Assembly: GCA_016875335.1 (NCBI GenBank)
Contig: VGRO01000002.1
Coordinates: forward strand, 1 to 64,000
Direction of reading: 5' to 3'
DNA from: Deltaproteobacteria bacterium
GTDB taxonomy: Bacteria; Myxococcota_A; UBA9042
Length of the DNA: 64,000 nucleotides
The notes under the pieces: generated by a model
The model's input: the letters and a program-made list of their open reading frames with translations, nothing else
What the model was told of the DNA's origin: nothing
Database searches by the model: none
Position numbers and translations under genes: made by a program
Shown: positions 56,233 to 64,000 of the stretch, one piece after another
Position numbering within the stretch: the stretch's first letter is position 1
How the letters are laid out: each line of letters opens with the position of its first letter

Positions 56233-59200
56233 TCAGCGGGCATCCACCCGGCTGCCCGGTCCGCCTTGGATGCGGTCCGGCGGCCCATACTTGACCATGC
56301 CGAAGGGTCGCACGGCCGGAACGCCCGCCCCCGGCCAGACGCCGACGGTGGTGCCCGCGGTCAGGTAGATGCCGTCGTCGATGGGAAAGTTGAGGCTGAA
56401 CGCCGCCTCCAGCTTCTCGTCGTTGCGGTCCCCAAAGGGCTTGAGCAGCGGCGTTTCGTGGGTGATGCCGAGATCCATCCACGCGCCTTCCGGCATCCAC
56501 GGGTTCTTCCAGTTGCCGCGCACGACCGTCGGGTTGAGGCTGCCCGCGACGCTCCACCGAAACGCCGGGCCGTCGTCGACCTTGAACATGCTGCGCGTGG
56601 CCTGGATGCGCGCACCTGCGGTCATCGCCAACCGCCACGGCCCCCACTGGCCCGACACGATGGCAGTCGGCTGGACGGTCGGCCCGGGTCGGCCGAGATA
56701 CTGCACCGGGTCGCCCGCCGGAATGGTCGCCCACAGCATCGCCGCGTAGCCCCAGTCGCCGATGCGGTCGGGCCGGAACACGTACTTGGCGCCGACCGCG
56801 ATGTCGGCGATGGCCGGGTCGGAAGGCAGTTTTCCCGAATCGCGCCCGAAAAGGCTGGGGCGTTCCGCGACTTGCCACAGGCTGACCGGAACCACCACGC
56901 CGAGCGTGACATGGTCGAACATGCGCATGGACAGGCCGACATCCATCTGCAGGCGGCTCTCGACCAACGGTCGCAACACCTTGGACTCGGTGCCGACCAC
57001 CAGCGGCCGCCACGCGTATTGCAGTTGGCCGCCTGCGTACAGGCCGTGCAACTCCAGTTCGCGCGCGGCCTCGGTCAGGGCGATGCCCGTGCCGTCGAGC
57101 GTCGGCCGGGCGCCGGTGACGTCGGTCGGTTGCAGGGCCAGCGCCGGCGTCGTCGCGAGCAGCAGCGCGCAGAGCGCCATCCACGGGCGGCGGCGCCGCA
57201 GGATGACGCAGCCGGCCGCGGCGCCGAGCAGCGCAGCCAACCACGGCGCCTTCCGAGTGCCCGGCGCGGCGGCGCAGGCCGACAAGGGTGATGTGCCGCG
57301 CACCTGCGCTCCGTATTCCAGGGTGTCCTGGTCGTCGGCCGGGTCCAGGGGGTTGGTGCGCAGTTCCAGCACTTCGATGCCGTCGTTCAGCCCGCCGCCG
57401 TCGGTGTCGGCCGAGCGCGAGTTGGTGCGGTACACGAGCAGTTCGTCGCCGTCGGGCAGGCGGTCGCCGTCGCTGTCGGTGTCGCGGTAGTCGGGCTTGC
57501 CGTCGCCGTCGCTGTCGATGGGCGCTTGCAGCAGGCCGGGCTCGCTGCCGTGCTCGAGGCTGTCGGGGACGAGGTCGTTGTCGCTGTCGACGTCGCGTGC
57601 GTCGATGGTGCCGTCGCCGTCGCTGTCCAGCGGCGCCACCGGGTTCTGGACCTCGACGTTGTCCCAGATGCCGTCGGCGTCGCTGTCGGGCTTGAGCGGG
57701 TCGAGGCCGAGCGCCACCTCAATGGCATTGGCCAGCGAGTCGCCGTCGAAGTCGCCATCGTTGGCGCCATCGTCGAGCGGGTTCTCGGGGTCGGTCTCGC
57801 CCTGGTCCACCTTGCCGTCGCGGCTGAAGTCCTCTTGGCCGTCCGAGAGCCCGGCGCGGTCGCTGTCGGCCACGCGGGCGAGCGTGCGCGTGGTCGGGTC
57901 CTTGTCGGCCACGAAGACCCCCGAGCCGAGGGCGGTCGCTTGCGGCTTGGGCAAGGTCGTGCTGGTCAGGCCGGTCTCGGTGCCATCGAAGAGGCCGTCG
58001 CCGTCGCTGTCCTCGTCCAGCGCATCGATCAGTCCGTCGCCATCGGAGTCGAAGGCCCAATTCGCTTCCTGCCCGTCGAGCACGCCGTCGTCGTCGCTGT
58101 CGGCGTCGTTGGGCTTGGTCTTGAGCGCAGCTTCGGCGGTGTCGCCAATGCCGTCGGCGTCGGTGTCCGCCGCGTTGCTGATCTTGGTGGGATCGAGGGG
58201 GTCGCCCTCTGCAGCGTCGGGCGCGCCATTGCGGTTGCCGTCCTCGAAGCCATCGAGTTGGCCGTCGCGGTCGCTGTCCGCGGCCAGGGGCAGGGTCTTG
58301 GTCAGCGGTTGCGCGTCGGCCACAAAGGCGCCCTTGCCGGCATCGGTGCCGCCGATCTGCAGGCCAGCAGTGCCGTCGACGGGCTTGGTGACGCCGAGCT
58401 CCGTGCCGTCAGCGATGCCGTCGTCGTCGCTGTCGGGGTCGCGCGCACCCGGCAGGCCGTCGCCGTCGCTGTCGAAAAGGGCGTTGGGCTCGGCACCGTC
58501 GGGCACCCCGTCGTCGTCGGTGTCGCGATCAGTCGAACTGGTGCCGGCGCGCAGTTCCTCGGCGTCGGCCAGGCCGTCGAGGTCGGTGTCGATGACCTTG
58601 GCGACGCTCAGCGGGTCTTCGGGATCGCTCTCGCCGGTATCGAGCTTGCCGTTGCCGTTCGGGTCTTCCAGGCCGTCGCGCAGCCCGTCGCCATCGCTGT
58701 CGGCGCGCAGCGGGTTGGTGGCCGTGGTCGGGTCCTCGTCCGCCCCAAAGTTGCGGCGCAACAGCCAGGTCGCCTTGGCGGTGATGGCGACGTTGCGCTC
58801 CGTGCCGTCCGACAGGCCGTCGTTGTCGCTGTCGGCGTCGTTCGCGCACGGCGCGCCGTCGCGGTCGGGATCGAGCGACAGGTTCCATTCGTTGCCGTCG
58901 AAGATGCCGTCGTCGTCGCTGTCGGCGTCGGCCGGGTTGGTGCCGACGTGGATCTCTTCGGCGTCGGGCAATCCGTCGGCGTCGGCATCGGGCATCGCCG
59001 CGGTCGACGAGGCCAGCGTCGGGTTCGATTCGCCGGCAGCCACCTGCAGCTTGCCGTCGTGGTTCCAATCCTCGGCGCCGTCGCGCACGCCGTCCATGTC
59101 ACTGTCGGCCGCATCGGGGTTGGTGATGGTGCTCGGGTCGGCATCCGCTCGAAACGCGCGCGCCGCCAGATCTGTGTGGTTGTCCAGTTTCGCGGCGGTC

Positions 59201-62200
59201 AAACCGGCCTCGACGCTGTCCCATACGCCGTCGTTGTCGCGGTCAGCGTCCAGCGGACCGATGAGGCCGTCGCCATCGCCGTCGACCGGCGGCTCGGCGT
59301 CGTCGGCCAGGCCGTCGTCGTCCGAATCGCGATCGAGCGGCGACGTGCCCAGTTGCACCTCCGGGCCGTCGAGCATGCCGTCGCCGTCGCTGTCCGGGTT
59401 GGTGCGCTGGGTGCCTTGCTTCTTCTCGTCGCCGTCCGGCAACTGGTCGGCGTCGCTGTCGAGCGACCGATAGTCGGCCTCGCCGTCGCCGTCGGTGTCC
59501 TTGGGCGGGGTTTTCCAGTCGGCGTCGCCCGCCTCGTCCTTGTCGAGCCAGCCATCGCCGTCGCTGTCCTCGTCCTTTGCGTCGGGCGTTCCGTCGCCGT
59601 CGGTGTCCACCAGTTGGCCGCCGGGAGCCTCATGGCCGTCGGCGATGGTGTCGCCATCGGTGTCGGGGTTCTTGGGATCGAGCCCGGCCTTGAGTTCCAC
59701 CGGGTTCTTGAGGCCGTCGCCATCCAGATCCCCGGCGCTGTCATCGGCGGGGTCAAGCGCATTGGTGCCGTCTTGGACCTCTTGGCCGTCGGGTGTGCCA
59801 CCCTTGTCGGTGTCGGCGACGTTGGGGTCGGTCTCGCCGGGGTCCACCTTGCCGTTCTTGTTCTTGTCCTCACCGGCGTCGAACAGGCCATCGCCGTCGG
59901 TGTCCTTTGCCAGCGGATTGGTCTTGCTGGCCGGGTCGCTGTCGCCGGCTTTGCCGATCTCCAGGCCGTCGGCGAGGCCATCGCCATCGGTGTCCGCCAG
60001 GCCAGGGTTGGTCTCGGTGGCGTCCACCTTGCCGTTCTTGTTGGCGTCCTCGGCCGCGTCGGTCAAACCGTCGCCGTCGGTGTCCGCGCCTTTGGGGTTG
60101 GTGGTGGAGGCGGGGTCCGCGTCGCCCTTCTTGCCCAGTTCCAGGCCATCGGGCAGCCCGTCGCCATCGGTGTCCACGACCAGCGGGTTGGTGCCGTAGA
60201 AGTTGACTTCCAAACCGTCGTTGACGCCATCGCCGTCGCTGTCGGGCTGGGTCGGGTCGGTCTCTGCCAGGGCCTTGTCCCACACGCCGTTCTTGTTGGC
60301 GTCCTCGCTGCCGTCGGCGAGGTTGTCGCCGTCGCTGTCCGCTTTCTTGGGGTTGGACTCGGTGGCCTCGGTCGCGCCGTTCTTGTTCTTGTCCTCGACG
60401 CCATCGCCGATGCCGTCGCCGTCGCTGTCGGCCACGTTCGGATCGCTGCCGGCAAACGCGGGGAACTTGCCGCCGTACTTTCCGTTGACTTCGACGCTGT
60501 CCAGGATGCCGTCGGCGTCGCTGTCCTTGGCGCGCGGGTTGGTCGGGTTGGCCACCGGAGCGCCCTTGTCGTCGGGCTTCTTGACGCTGTACTCCTGCAC
60601 GTTGGTCAGGCCGTCGCCGTCGCTGTCCAGGGGGCCGTCGCTCGGGTCCAGCGGCAAGAGCGGCGGCCCCTCGCCCGTTTTGACGGCGTACTTGACCTCC
60701 CAGCCGTCGTCCATGCCATCGCCGTCAGTGTCCTTCTTGGCGGGGTCGGTCTCGCCGAGCGCGGCCTCCCACTTGCCGTTGTGGTTGGCATCCTCGTCGC
60801 CATCGAGCAACCCGTCGCCGTCGGTATCGGCGCCAAAGACGTCGGTCAGCGACGCCGGGTCGAGGTCCGCCTGGAATGGAATCGCGGTCGCCTTGGGGTC
60901 CTTGGCCGACACCTGCAGCGCCACCGCGCCCAGTTCGACGGCGTCGCTCAGCTTGTCGGCGTCGGTGTCGTACAGCGTGGGACTGGTGCCTCCGGTCACC
61001 GCAGCCGCGGAGCCATCCTTGGAGATGCCGCCTTCGTTGCCGTCGAGCAGGCCGTCGTCGTCGGTATCGGCGTCCTTGGGGTTGGTCACCAGGCGGTCCT
61101 TGAGCGGCAGGACTTCCTGGCCGTCGTCGATCTTGTCGCCGTCGCCGTCGGCGTCGGTCGGGTTGGTCTTGGAGATGGTGTCCTCGTAGTTGGTGGACAA
61201 CCCGTCGCCGTCGGGGTCCTTGCCGGCGTCGTCGGCCTTGACCTTGGGGTCGCTGCCGTCGCTCAGTTCGACCGGATCGTAGACCCCGCCGCCATCGCTG
61301 TCGGCCAGCAGGGGGCTGGTGCCCAACTGCACTTCCTTGCCGTCGGCCAGGGTGTCCCAATCGGTGTCGGCGACCAGCGGCAGGGTCTTGTGGGTGTTGA
61401 CCTCGGCGCCGTCGGACAGTCCGTCGCCGTCCGAGTCGGCCTTGAGCGGGTCGGTCTGGACGATCGGACTGACCTCGAACCCGTCGACCAGACCATCGCC
61501 ATCGGTATCGGCCACGGTCGGCTTGGTCTTGTACTTTTTCACTTCCTCGCCGTCGTCCAGACCATCTCCGTCGGTGTCCTTGACCAATCGGTTGGTGTTG
61601 TAGACGTTCTCCTCTTTCCAGTCCGAGAGGCCATCGCCGTCCTTGTCCTGGGTGTCGTCGCTCGGGTCGGTGGGGTCGGTGCCGTCGATGAGCACCTCGG
61701 CGCCGTCGTCCGAAAAGCCGTTGTCGGTGTCCACCTGTAGCGGGCTGCTCTTGGTCACCTGCAGTTCGATGTTGTCGGGCAGCCCGTCGCCGTCGGTATC
61801 GACCTTGGTCGGATTGGTCTTGAACTTGACCACCTCGGCGTGGTCGGTCAGAAAGTCGCCATCGGTGTCGGCCTTGAGCGGATTGGTGGCGGGCACGCTG
61901 CCGGCGGGCTTGATCTCTTCCAAGTCGAGCAGGCCATCGCCGTCGGTGTCCTTGAGCGTCGGGTCGGTGCCTGCGTCGAACTCGTCGCCGTTGTTCAGGC
62001 CGTCGCCGTCGGGATCGCCAGCGGGCCCCTGCCCCAGGTTGCCGAAATAGCTGACCTCCCAGCCGTCCTGCAGACCGTCGGCGTCGGCGTCGGCCGCCGC
62101 GGCCCACGCAGAACGAGCGGCGAATACCGCGACGACGCAACCGAGAACTGCGACGCGGGCGGGCAGGGTGCAAATGGGTGGGCGAAGGCGTCGATCATTC

Positions 62201-62202
62201 AT
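56233..62202 (-). CDS. Giant TSP3-repeat protein fused through a MYXO-CTERM-like segment to an outer-membrane barrel
   Basis: 1989 residues from the ATG at 62202. The leader (ICTLPARVAVLGCVVAVFAARSAWA) is a signal peptide. Residues of about 35-1610 are about 60 Asp-rich calcium-binding repeats (D-x-D-G-D-G-L-x-D-G-x-E), variably spaced, as in thrombospondin type 3 regions. Residues of about 1643-1674 (SACAAAPGTRKAPWLAALLG, then AAAGCVILRRRRP) look like a MYXO-CTERM sorting segment: Cys, hydrophobic stretch, Arg tail. The frame stays open into a second leader (WMALCALLLATTPALA) and a 300-residue outer-membrane barrel ending KYGPPDRIQGGPGSRVDAR. The barrel alone would start at the ATG at 57180. 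The gene is divergent from the spermidine-synthase-like gene. Confidence 0.85.
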   Translation of the reverse strand: MNDRRLRPPICTLPARVAVLGCVVAVFAARSAWAAAADADADGLQDGWEVSYFGNLGQGPAGDPDGDGLNNGDEFDAGTDPTLKDTDGDGLLDLEEIKPAGSVPATNPLKADTDGDFLTDHAEVVKFKTNPTKVDTDGDGLPDNIELQVTKSSPLQVDTDNGFSDDGAEVLIDGTDPTDPSDDTQDKDGDGLSDWKEENVYNTNRLVKDTDGDGLDDGEEVKKYKTKPTVADTDGDGLVDGFEVSPIVQTDPLKADSDGDGLSDGAEVNTHKTLPLVADTDWDTLADGKEVQLGTSPLLADSDGGGVYDPVELSDGSDPKVKADDAGKDPDGDGLSTNYEDTISKTNPTDADGDGDKIDDGQEVLPLKDRLVTNPKDADTDDDGLLDGNEGGISKDGSAAAVTGGTSPTLYDTDADKLSDAVELGAVALQVSAKDPKATAIPFQADLDPASLTDVFGADTDGDGLLDGDEDANHNGKWEAALGETDPAKKDTDGDGMDDGWEVKYAVKTGEGPPLLPLDPSDGPLDSDGDGLTNVQEYSVKKPDDKGAPVANPTNPRAKDSDADGILDSVEVNGKYGGKFPAFAGSDPNVADSDGDGIGDGVEDKNKNGATEATESNPKKADSDGDNLADGSEDANKNGVWDKALAETDPTQPDSDGDGVNDGLEVNFYGTNPLVVDTDGDGLPDGLELGKKGDADPASTTNPKGADTDGDGLTDAAEDANKNGKVDATETNPGLADTDGDGLADGLEIGKAGDSDPASKTNPLAKDTDGDGLFDAGEDKNKNGKVDPGETDPNVADTDKGGTPDGQEVQDGTNALDPADDSAGDLDGDGLKNPVELKAGLDPKNPDTDGDTIADGHEAPGGQLVDTDGDGTPDAKDEDSDGDGWLDKDEAGDADWKTPPKDTDGDGEADYRSLDSDADQLPDGDEKKQGTQRTNPDSDGDGMLDGPEVQLGTSPLDRDSDDDGLADDAEPPVDGDGDGLIGPLDADRDNDGVWDSVEAGLTAAKLDNHTDLAARAFRADADPSTITNPDAADSDMDGVRDGAEDWNHDGKLQVAAGESNPTLASSTAAMPDADADGLPDAEEIHVGTNPADADSDDDGIFDGNEWNLSLDPDRDGAPCANDADSDNDGLSDGTERNVAITAKATWLLRRNFGADEDPTTATNPLRADSDGDGLRDGLEDPNGNGKLDTGESDPEDPLSVAKVIDTDLDGLADAEELRAGTSSTDRDTDDDGVPDGAEPNALFDSDGDGLPGARDPDSDDDGIADGTELGVTKPVDGTAGLQIGGTDAGKGAFVADAQPLTKTLPLAADSDRDGQLDGFEDGNRNGAPDAAEGDPLDPTKISNAADTDADGIGDTAEAALKTKPNDADSDDDGVLDGQEANWAFDSDGDGLIDALDEDSDGDGLFDGTETGLTSTTLPKPQATALGSGVFVADKDPTTRTLARVADSDRAGLSDGQEDFSRDGKVDQGETDPENPLDDGANDGDFDGDSLANAIEVALGLDPLKPDSDADGIWDNVEVQNPVAPLDSDGDGTIDARDVDSDNDLVPDSLEHGSEPGLLQAPIDSDGDGKPDYRDTDSDGDRLPDGDELLVYRTNSRSADTDGGGLNDGIEVLELRTNPLDPADDQDTLEYGAQVRGTSPLSACAAAPGTRKAPWLAALLGAAAGCVILRRRRPWMALCALLLATTPALALQPTDVTGARPTLDGTGIALTEAARELELHGLYAGGQLQYAWRPLVVGTESKVLRPLVESRLQMDVGLSMRMFDHVTLGVVVPVSLWQVAERPSLFGRDSGKLPSDPAIADIAVGAKYVFRPDRIGDWGYAAMLWATIPAGDPVQYLGRPGPTVQPTAIVSGQWGPWRLAMTAGARIQATRSMFKVDDGPAFRWSVAGSLNPTVVRGNWKNPWMPEGAWMDLGITHETPLLKPFGDRNDEKLEAAFSLNFPIDDGIYLTAGTTVGVWPGAGVPAVRPFGMVKYGPPDRIQGGPGSRVDAR
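57181..57276 (-). other. MYXO-CTERM-like sorting segment inside the TSP3/barrel reading frame
   Basis: These 32 codons read CAAAPGTRKAPWLAALLG, then AAAGCVILRRRRPW. A Cys, a hydrophobic stretch of about 15 residues and a run of four Arg match the layout of MYXO-CTERM C-terminal sorting signals in myxobacteria. They are normally the last residues of a protein. Here the frame continues without a stop into ATG codon 57178-57180 and a new signal-peptide-like sequence. No stop occurs in any frame nearby, so a simple frameshift does not explain the join. Confidence 0.6.
57379..62097 (-). repeat. Array of about 60 TSP3-like coding repeats
   Basis: Imperfect repeats encode D-x-D-G-D-G-L-x-D-G-x-E units at irregular intervals of about 12 to 60 residues. 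Typical DNA units on the plus strand contain ccgtcgccgtcgctgtc and variants. The repeats are protein-level, with degenerate spacing and no identical long spacers. They are therefore a protein domain array, not a CRISPR or satellite. Counting was by eye. Confidence 0.8.
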
Positions 62203-62312
62203 GCGGCTATGGTGGCGCGGGCCGGTGGCGAGGGCAAGGGCCGGTCGCAAGCCTGCAGGCTGACTTGGAAAAATCGTCGCGGACGGGCCCAAGTCGCCCG
62301 GGTTGCATTGAC

Positions 62313-64000
62313 ATGCGGCCCGGCCCAGACTTGCGGCCCCGCGCCGCCGGGCGCGCCCGAGGTCGCGTGCTGCCGCGCATCATCCCGATCCTGTTGTTGC
62401 TGACCGGCTGCACGGGCCTGCTGTACGAGGTGGTGCTGTCGCGCATGCTGGCACTGCACCTCGGGTCGTCGGGATCGTCCCAGGCGGTGATGCTGGCGAC
62501 GTTCCTCGGCGGACTGGCGGCCGGCGCATGGGCCGTCGAGGGGCCGCTGCGCAAGCGGGTGGTCGCCCTGCGGCGACCGATCGCGGGCTACGCGGCCCTG
62601 GAGGCCTTCATCGGCGCCTGGGCGCTGGCGCTGCCGACCGTGTCGTTCTACGCGTTCGAGACGTTCGCCGAGGTGGCGCAGCTCTTGCCGCCGGGCGGTT
62701 GGCAGGCGACGCTGGCCAAGCTCACCCTAGCCGCCGCGCTCGCCCTGCCCTTGACGGGCGCGATGGGCGCCACCTTGCCGGTGCTAGCCGCGGGCGTGCA
62801 GCGGCTCGACCCGGAGCGCGGCGTGCAATTGGTGTCGCGGTACTACGTGGTCAACGCGCTCGGCGCGGCCATGGGCGCGGCGGTGACCGGATTCGTGCTC
62901 ATCGAGGCGTTCGGCATCGTGCAGCCGCTGTACTTGGGCGCGGCCGTCAACCTGGCGGTGGCCATCGTGGCGTGGCTGCTGGGCCTGCGCGCCCCGGCGC
63001 CCGCGGGCGAGGCGAAGGTTCCAGCGGCTGCGGAGCCGGACGGTGAATCCCCGAGGGCCGCCTCCGCGGGTGGATCGGCCCCCTGGGATCTGGTCGGAGC
63101 GGCGCTGGCCACCGGGTTCGTGTCGCTGTGCGCTGAGGTCTTGTGGACGCGCATCGCGGCTTTGTCGCTCGGCTCGTCTGTGCACGCGTTTGCCTTCATG
63201 CTCACGGTCGCCATCGCCGGCATTTCGCTTGGCAGCGCATGGTCGGCCCGCGCGGTGCGCTCGCACGACCCGCAGTGGGTGCTGGCGATGAGCCAGGCCG
63301 CGGCGGCGGCGGCGACAGCGTTTCTGCTGCTGCGACTCGACGCCCTGCCAATCCGCCTCGCCGAAATCCGCCTCGCCCTGCATCCACATCCCGACAACTA
63401 CGCGGCGTGGCTGTGGCGGGGCAACCTCTACCTCGCTGCGCACCTGCTGCCGTCGGCGATGGCGTTGGGGGCGTCGTTTCCGGCGCTGCTGGCCAGCGCA
63501 CAGGCCCGCGGCGCAGCCATGGACCGGGCGACCGCGCGGATCCTGGCGGCCAATACCGCCGGCAACTTGCTCGGCGCGCTCGGCTGCGGCTTTGTGGTGA
63601 TGCCGGCGCTCGGCGTCGAGGTGTCGCTGCTGGTCACGTTCTGCATCTCGATCGTGGTGGCATTCATCGTCCTGCCGCGGCCGTGGCAGGGCCGCCCTCT
63701 GTTGACCGTCGCTGGCGTGGGCCTGGCGCTCGGCCCGCTGCTGCTGGTCGCCGCACCCGACGGGTTCGTGCTCACCCGCGGGCTTTTCCGGCTGCGCGAT
63801 ACCAAGCCCCAAGACGTGGTCCGGTTCGTCGAGGCGCGCCGCAAGCACATCGCTCCGCTGTACCGCCGCGACGGCAAGGACGCCACCATCACCGTCGACA
63901 AGTTCTCTAGCGGGTTCCTGAACTTTCGCACCAACGGCAAGAGCGACGGCGGTACCGGAACCGACGTCATCACCCAGATGATGCTCGGCCACCTCGGCAT
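62313..64000 (+). CDS. Membrane protein with a spermidine-synthase-like domain, cut by the window end
   Basis: An open frame runs from the ATG at 62313 to the end of the window (562 complete codons), with no stop reached. The first 450 residues hold about 12 hydrophobic segments: ILLLLTGCTGLLYEVVLSRM, AVMLATFLGGLAAGAW, LTLAAALALPLTGAMGATLP, WDLVGAALATGFVSLCAEVL and YLAAHLLPSAMALGASFPAL. This resembles fused membrane/spermidine-synthase proteins, in which the soluble end starts with sequences like TITVDKFSSGFLNFRTNGKSD (residues near 530-550 here). The catalytic part lies beyond 64000, so the reaction cannot be assigned. A role in polyamine-like alkyl transfer or a non-enzymatic exporter-like role are options. 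It is divergent from the TSP3/barrel gene. Confidence 0.8.
   Translation, partial: MRPGPDLRPRAAGRARGRVLPRIIPILLLLTGCTGLLYEVVLSRMLALHLGSSGSSQAVMLATFLGGLAAGAWAVEGPLRKRVVALRRPIAGYAALEAFIGAWALALPTVSFYAFETFAEVAQLLPPGGWQATLAKLTLAAALALPLTGAMGATLPVLAAGVQRLDPERGVQLVSRYYVVNALGAAMGAAVTGFVLIEAFGIVQPLYLGAAVNLAVAIVAWLLGLRAPAPAGEAKVPAAAEPDGESPRAASAGGSAPWDLVGAALATGFVSLCAEVLWTRIAALSLGSSVHAFAFMLTVAIAGISLGSAWSARAVRSHDPQWVLAMSQAAAAAATAFLLLRLDALPIRLAEIRLALHPHPDNYAAWLWRGNLYLAAHLLPSAMALGASFPALLASAQARGAAMDRATARILAANTAGNLLGALGCGFVVMPALGVEVSLLVTFCISIVVAFIVLPRPWQGRPLLTVAGVGLALGPLLLVAAPDGFVLTRGLFRLRDTKPQDVVRFVEARRKHIAPLYRRDGKDATITVDKFSSGFLNFRTNGKSDGGTGTDVITQMMLGHLG

Noticed and set aside
57526..61740. Very long open frame of about 1400 codons on the plus strand across the TSP3 region
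   Set aside because: It is antisense to the TSP3 repeats. Its length follows from codon bias in a repetitive GC-rich gene. The product is a low-complexity Val/Gly/Ala pattern with no start context or domain.
57379..62097. Repeat array considered as a CRISPR or satellite DNA
   Set aside because: Units vary in length and sequence, there are no uniform repeats or spacers, and they translate to calcium-binding protein repeats.

Overview
The window looks like chromosomal DNA from an uncultured or poorly studied Myxococcota (deltaproteobacterial) lineage. This is inferred from high GC content, about 60 calcium-binding thrombospondin type 3 (TSP3) repeats in one protein, a MYXO-CTERM-like Cys plus Arg-tail segment, a MopE-type metal-binding motif, ASH-domain lipoproteins, a fibrinogen-like secreted protein and a kinase-like protein with an N-terminal zinc ribbon. 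No rRNA, tRNA, CRISPR array, integrase, transposase or phage module was recognised. Coding density is very high and many neighbouring genes overlap by 4 bp (ATGA, GTGA or TTGA).

Layout. (1) 1-7.8 kb, minus strand: S8-protease lipoprotein, thymidine/pyrimidine-nucleoside phosphorylase, an unknown 202-residue protein, an ASH/PKD-type lipoprotein, and an outer-membrane barrel with a TSP3 tail. (2) 8.0-17.7 kb, plus strand: a cell-surface polysaccharide locus with an ArnT/PMT-like transferase, a zinc-ribbon pseudokinase, a GT4 glycosyltransferase, a priming sugar-phosphate transferase, a Wzx-like flippase and a Wzy/WaaL-like enzyme carrying an extra soluble domain. (3) 17.6-22.2 kb, minus strand: a three-gene run of a secreted fibrinogen-like protein, a tandem SCP2-like protein and a DUF6178 protein. 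(4) 22.3-26 kb, plus strand: a GST, an alpha/beta-hydrolase-like lipoprotein lacking its Ser nucleophile, and a long-chain acyl-CoA ligase. (5) 26-32.8 kb, minus strand: a 1437-residue membrane protein of unknown function and a Cys-rich repeat lipoprotein with two apparent compensating frameshifts. (6) 33-38.6 kb, plus strand: dtd, an alpha/beta hydrolase, and a TRAP transporter (DctP, DctQ, DctM). (7) 38.6-47.6 kb, minus strand: a five-gene envelope operon with an active and an inactive M16 peptidase, two TPR proteins and a YwqK-like lipoprotein. (8) 47.8-52.4 kb, plus strand: a frameshifted CsgG-like protein and a lipoprotein with propeller-like repeats and a thioredoxin-like end. (9) 52.4-62.2 kb, minus strand: metH and a 1989-residue TSP3-repeat protein fused to an outer-membrane barrel. 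(10) 62.3 kb to the end: a spermidine-synthase-like membrane protein, cut by the window edge.

The theme is the cell envelope. At least six lipoproteins, two barrel proteins and a polysaccharide pathway lie among a few housekeeping genes (deoA, dtd, metH, fadD-like). The most promising candidates for something new are the TSP3/MYXO-CTERM/barrel fusion, the M16-TPR operon, and the fibrinogen-like/SCP2/DUF6178 operon. Three small indels inside otherwise intact genes suggest an incompletely polished assembly or genuine gene decay, and should be resolved before those genes are interpreted.
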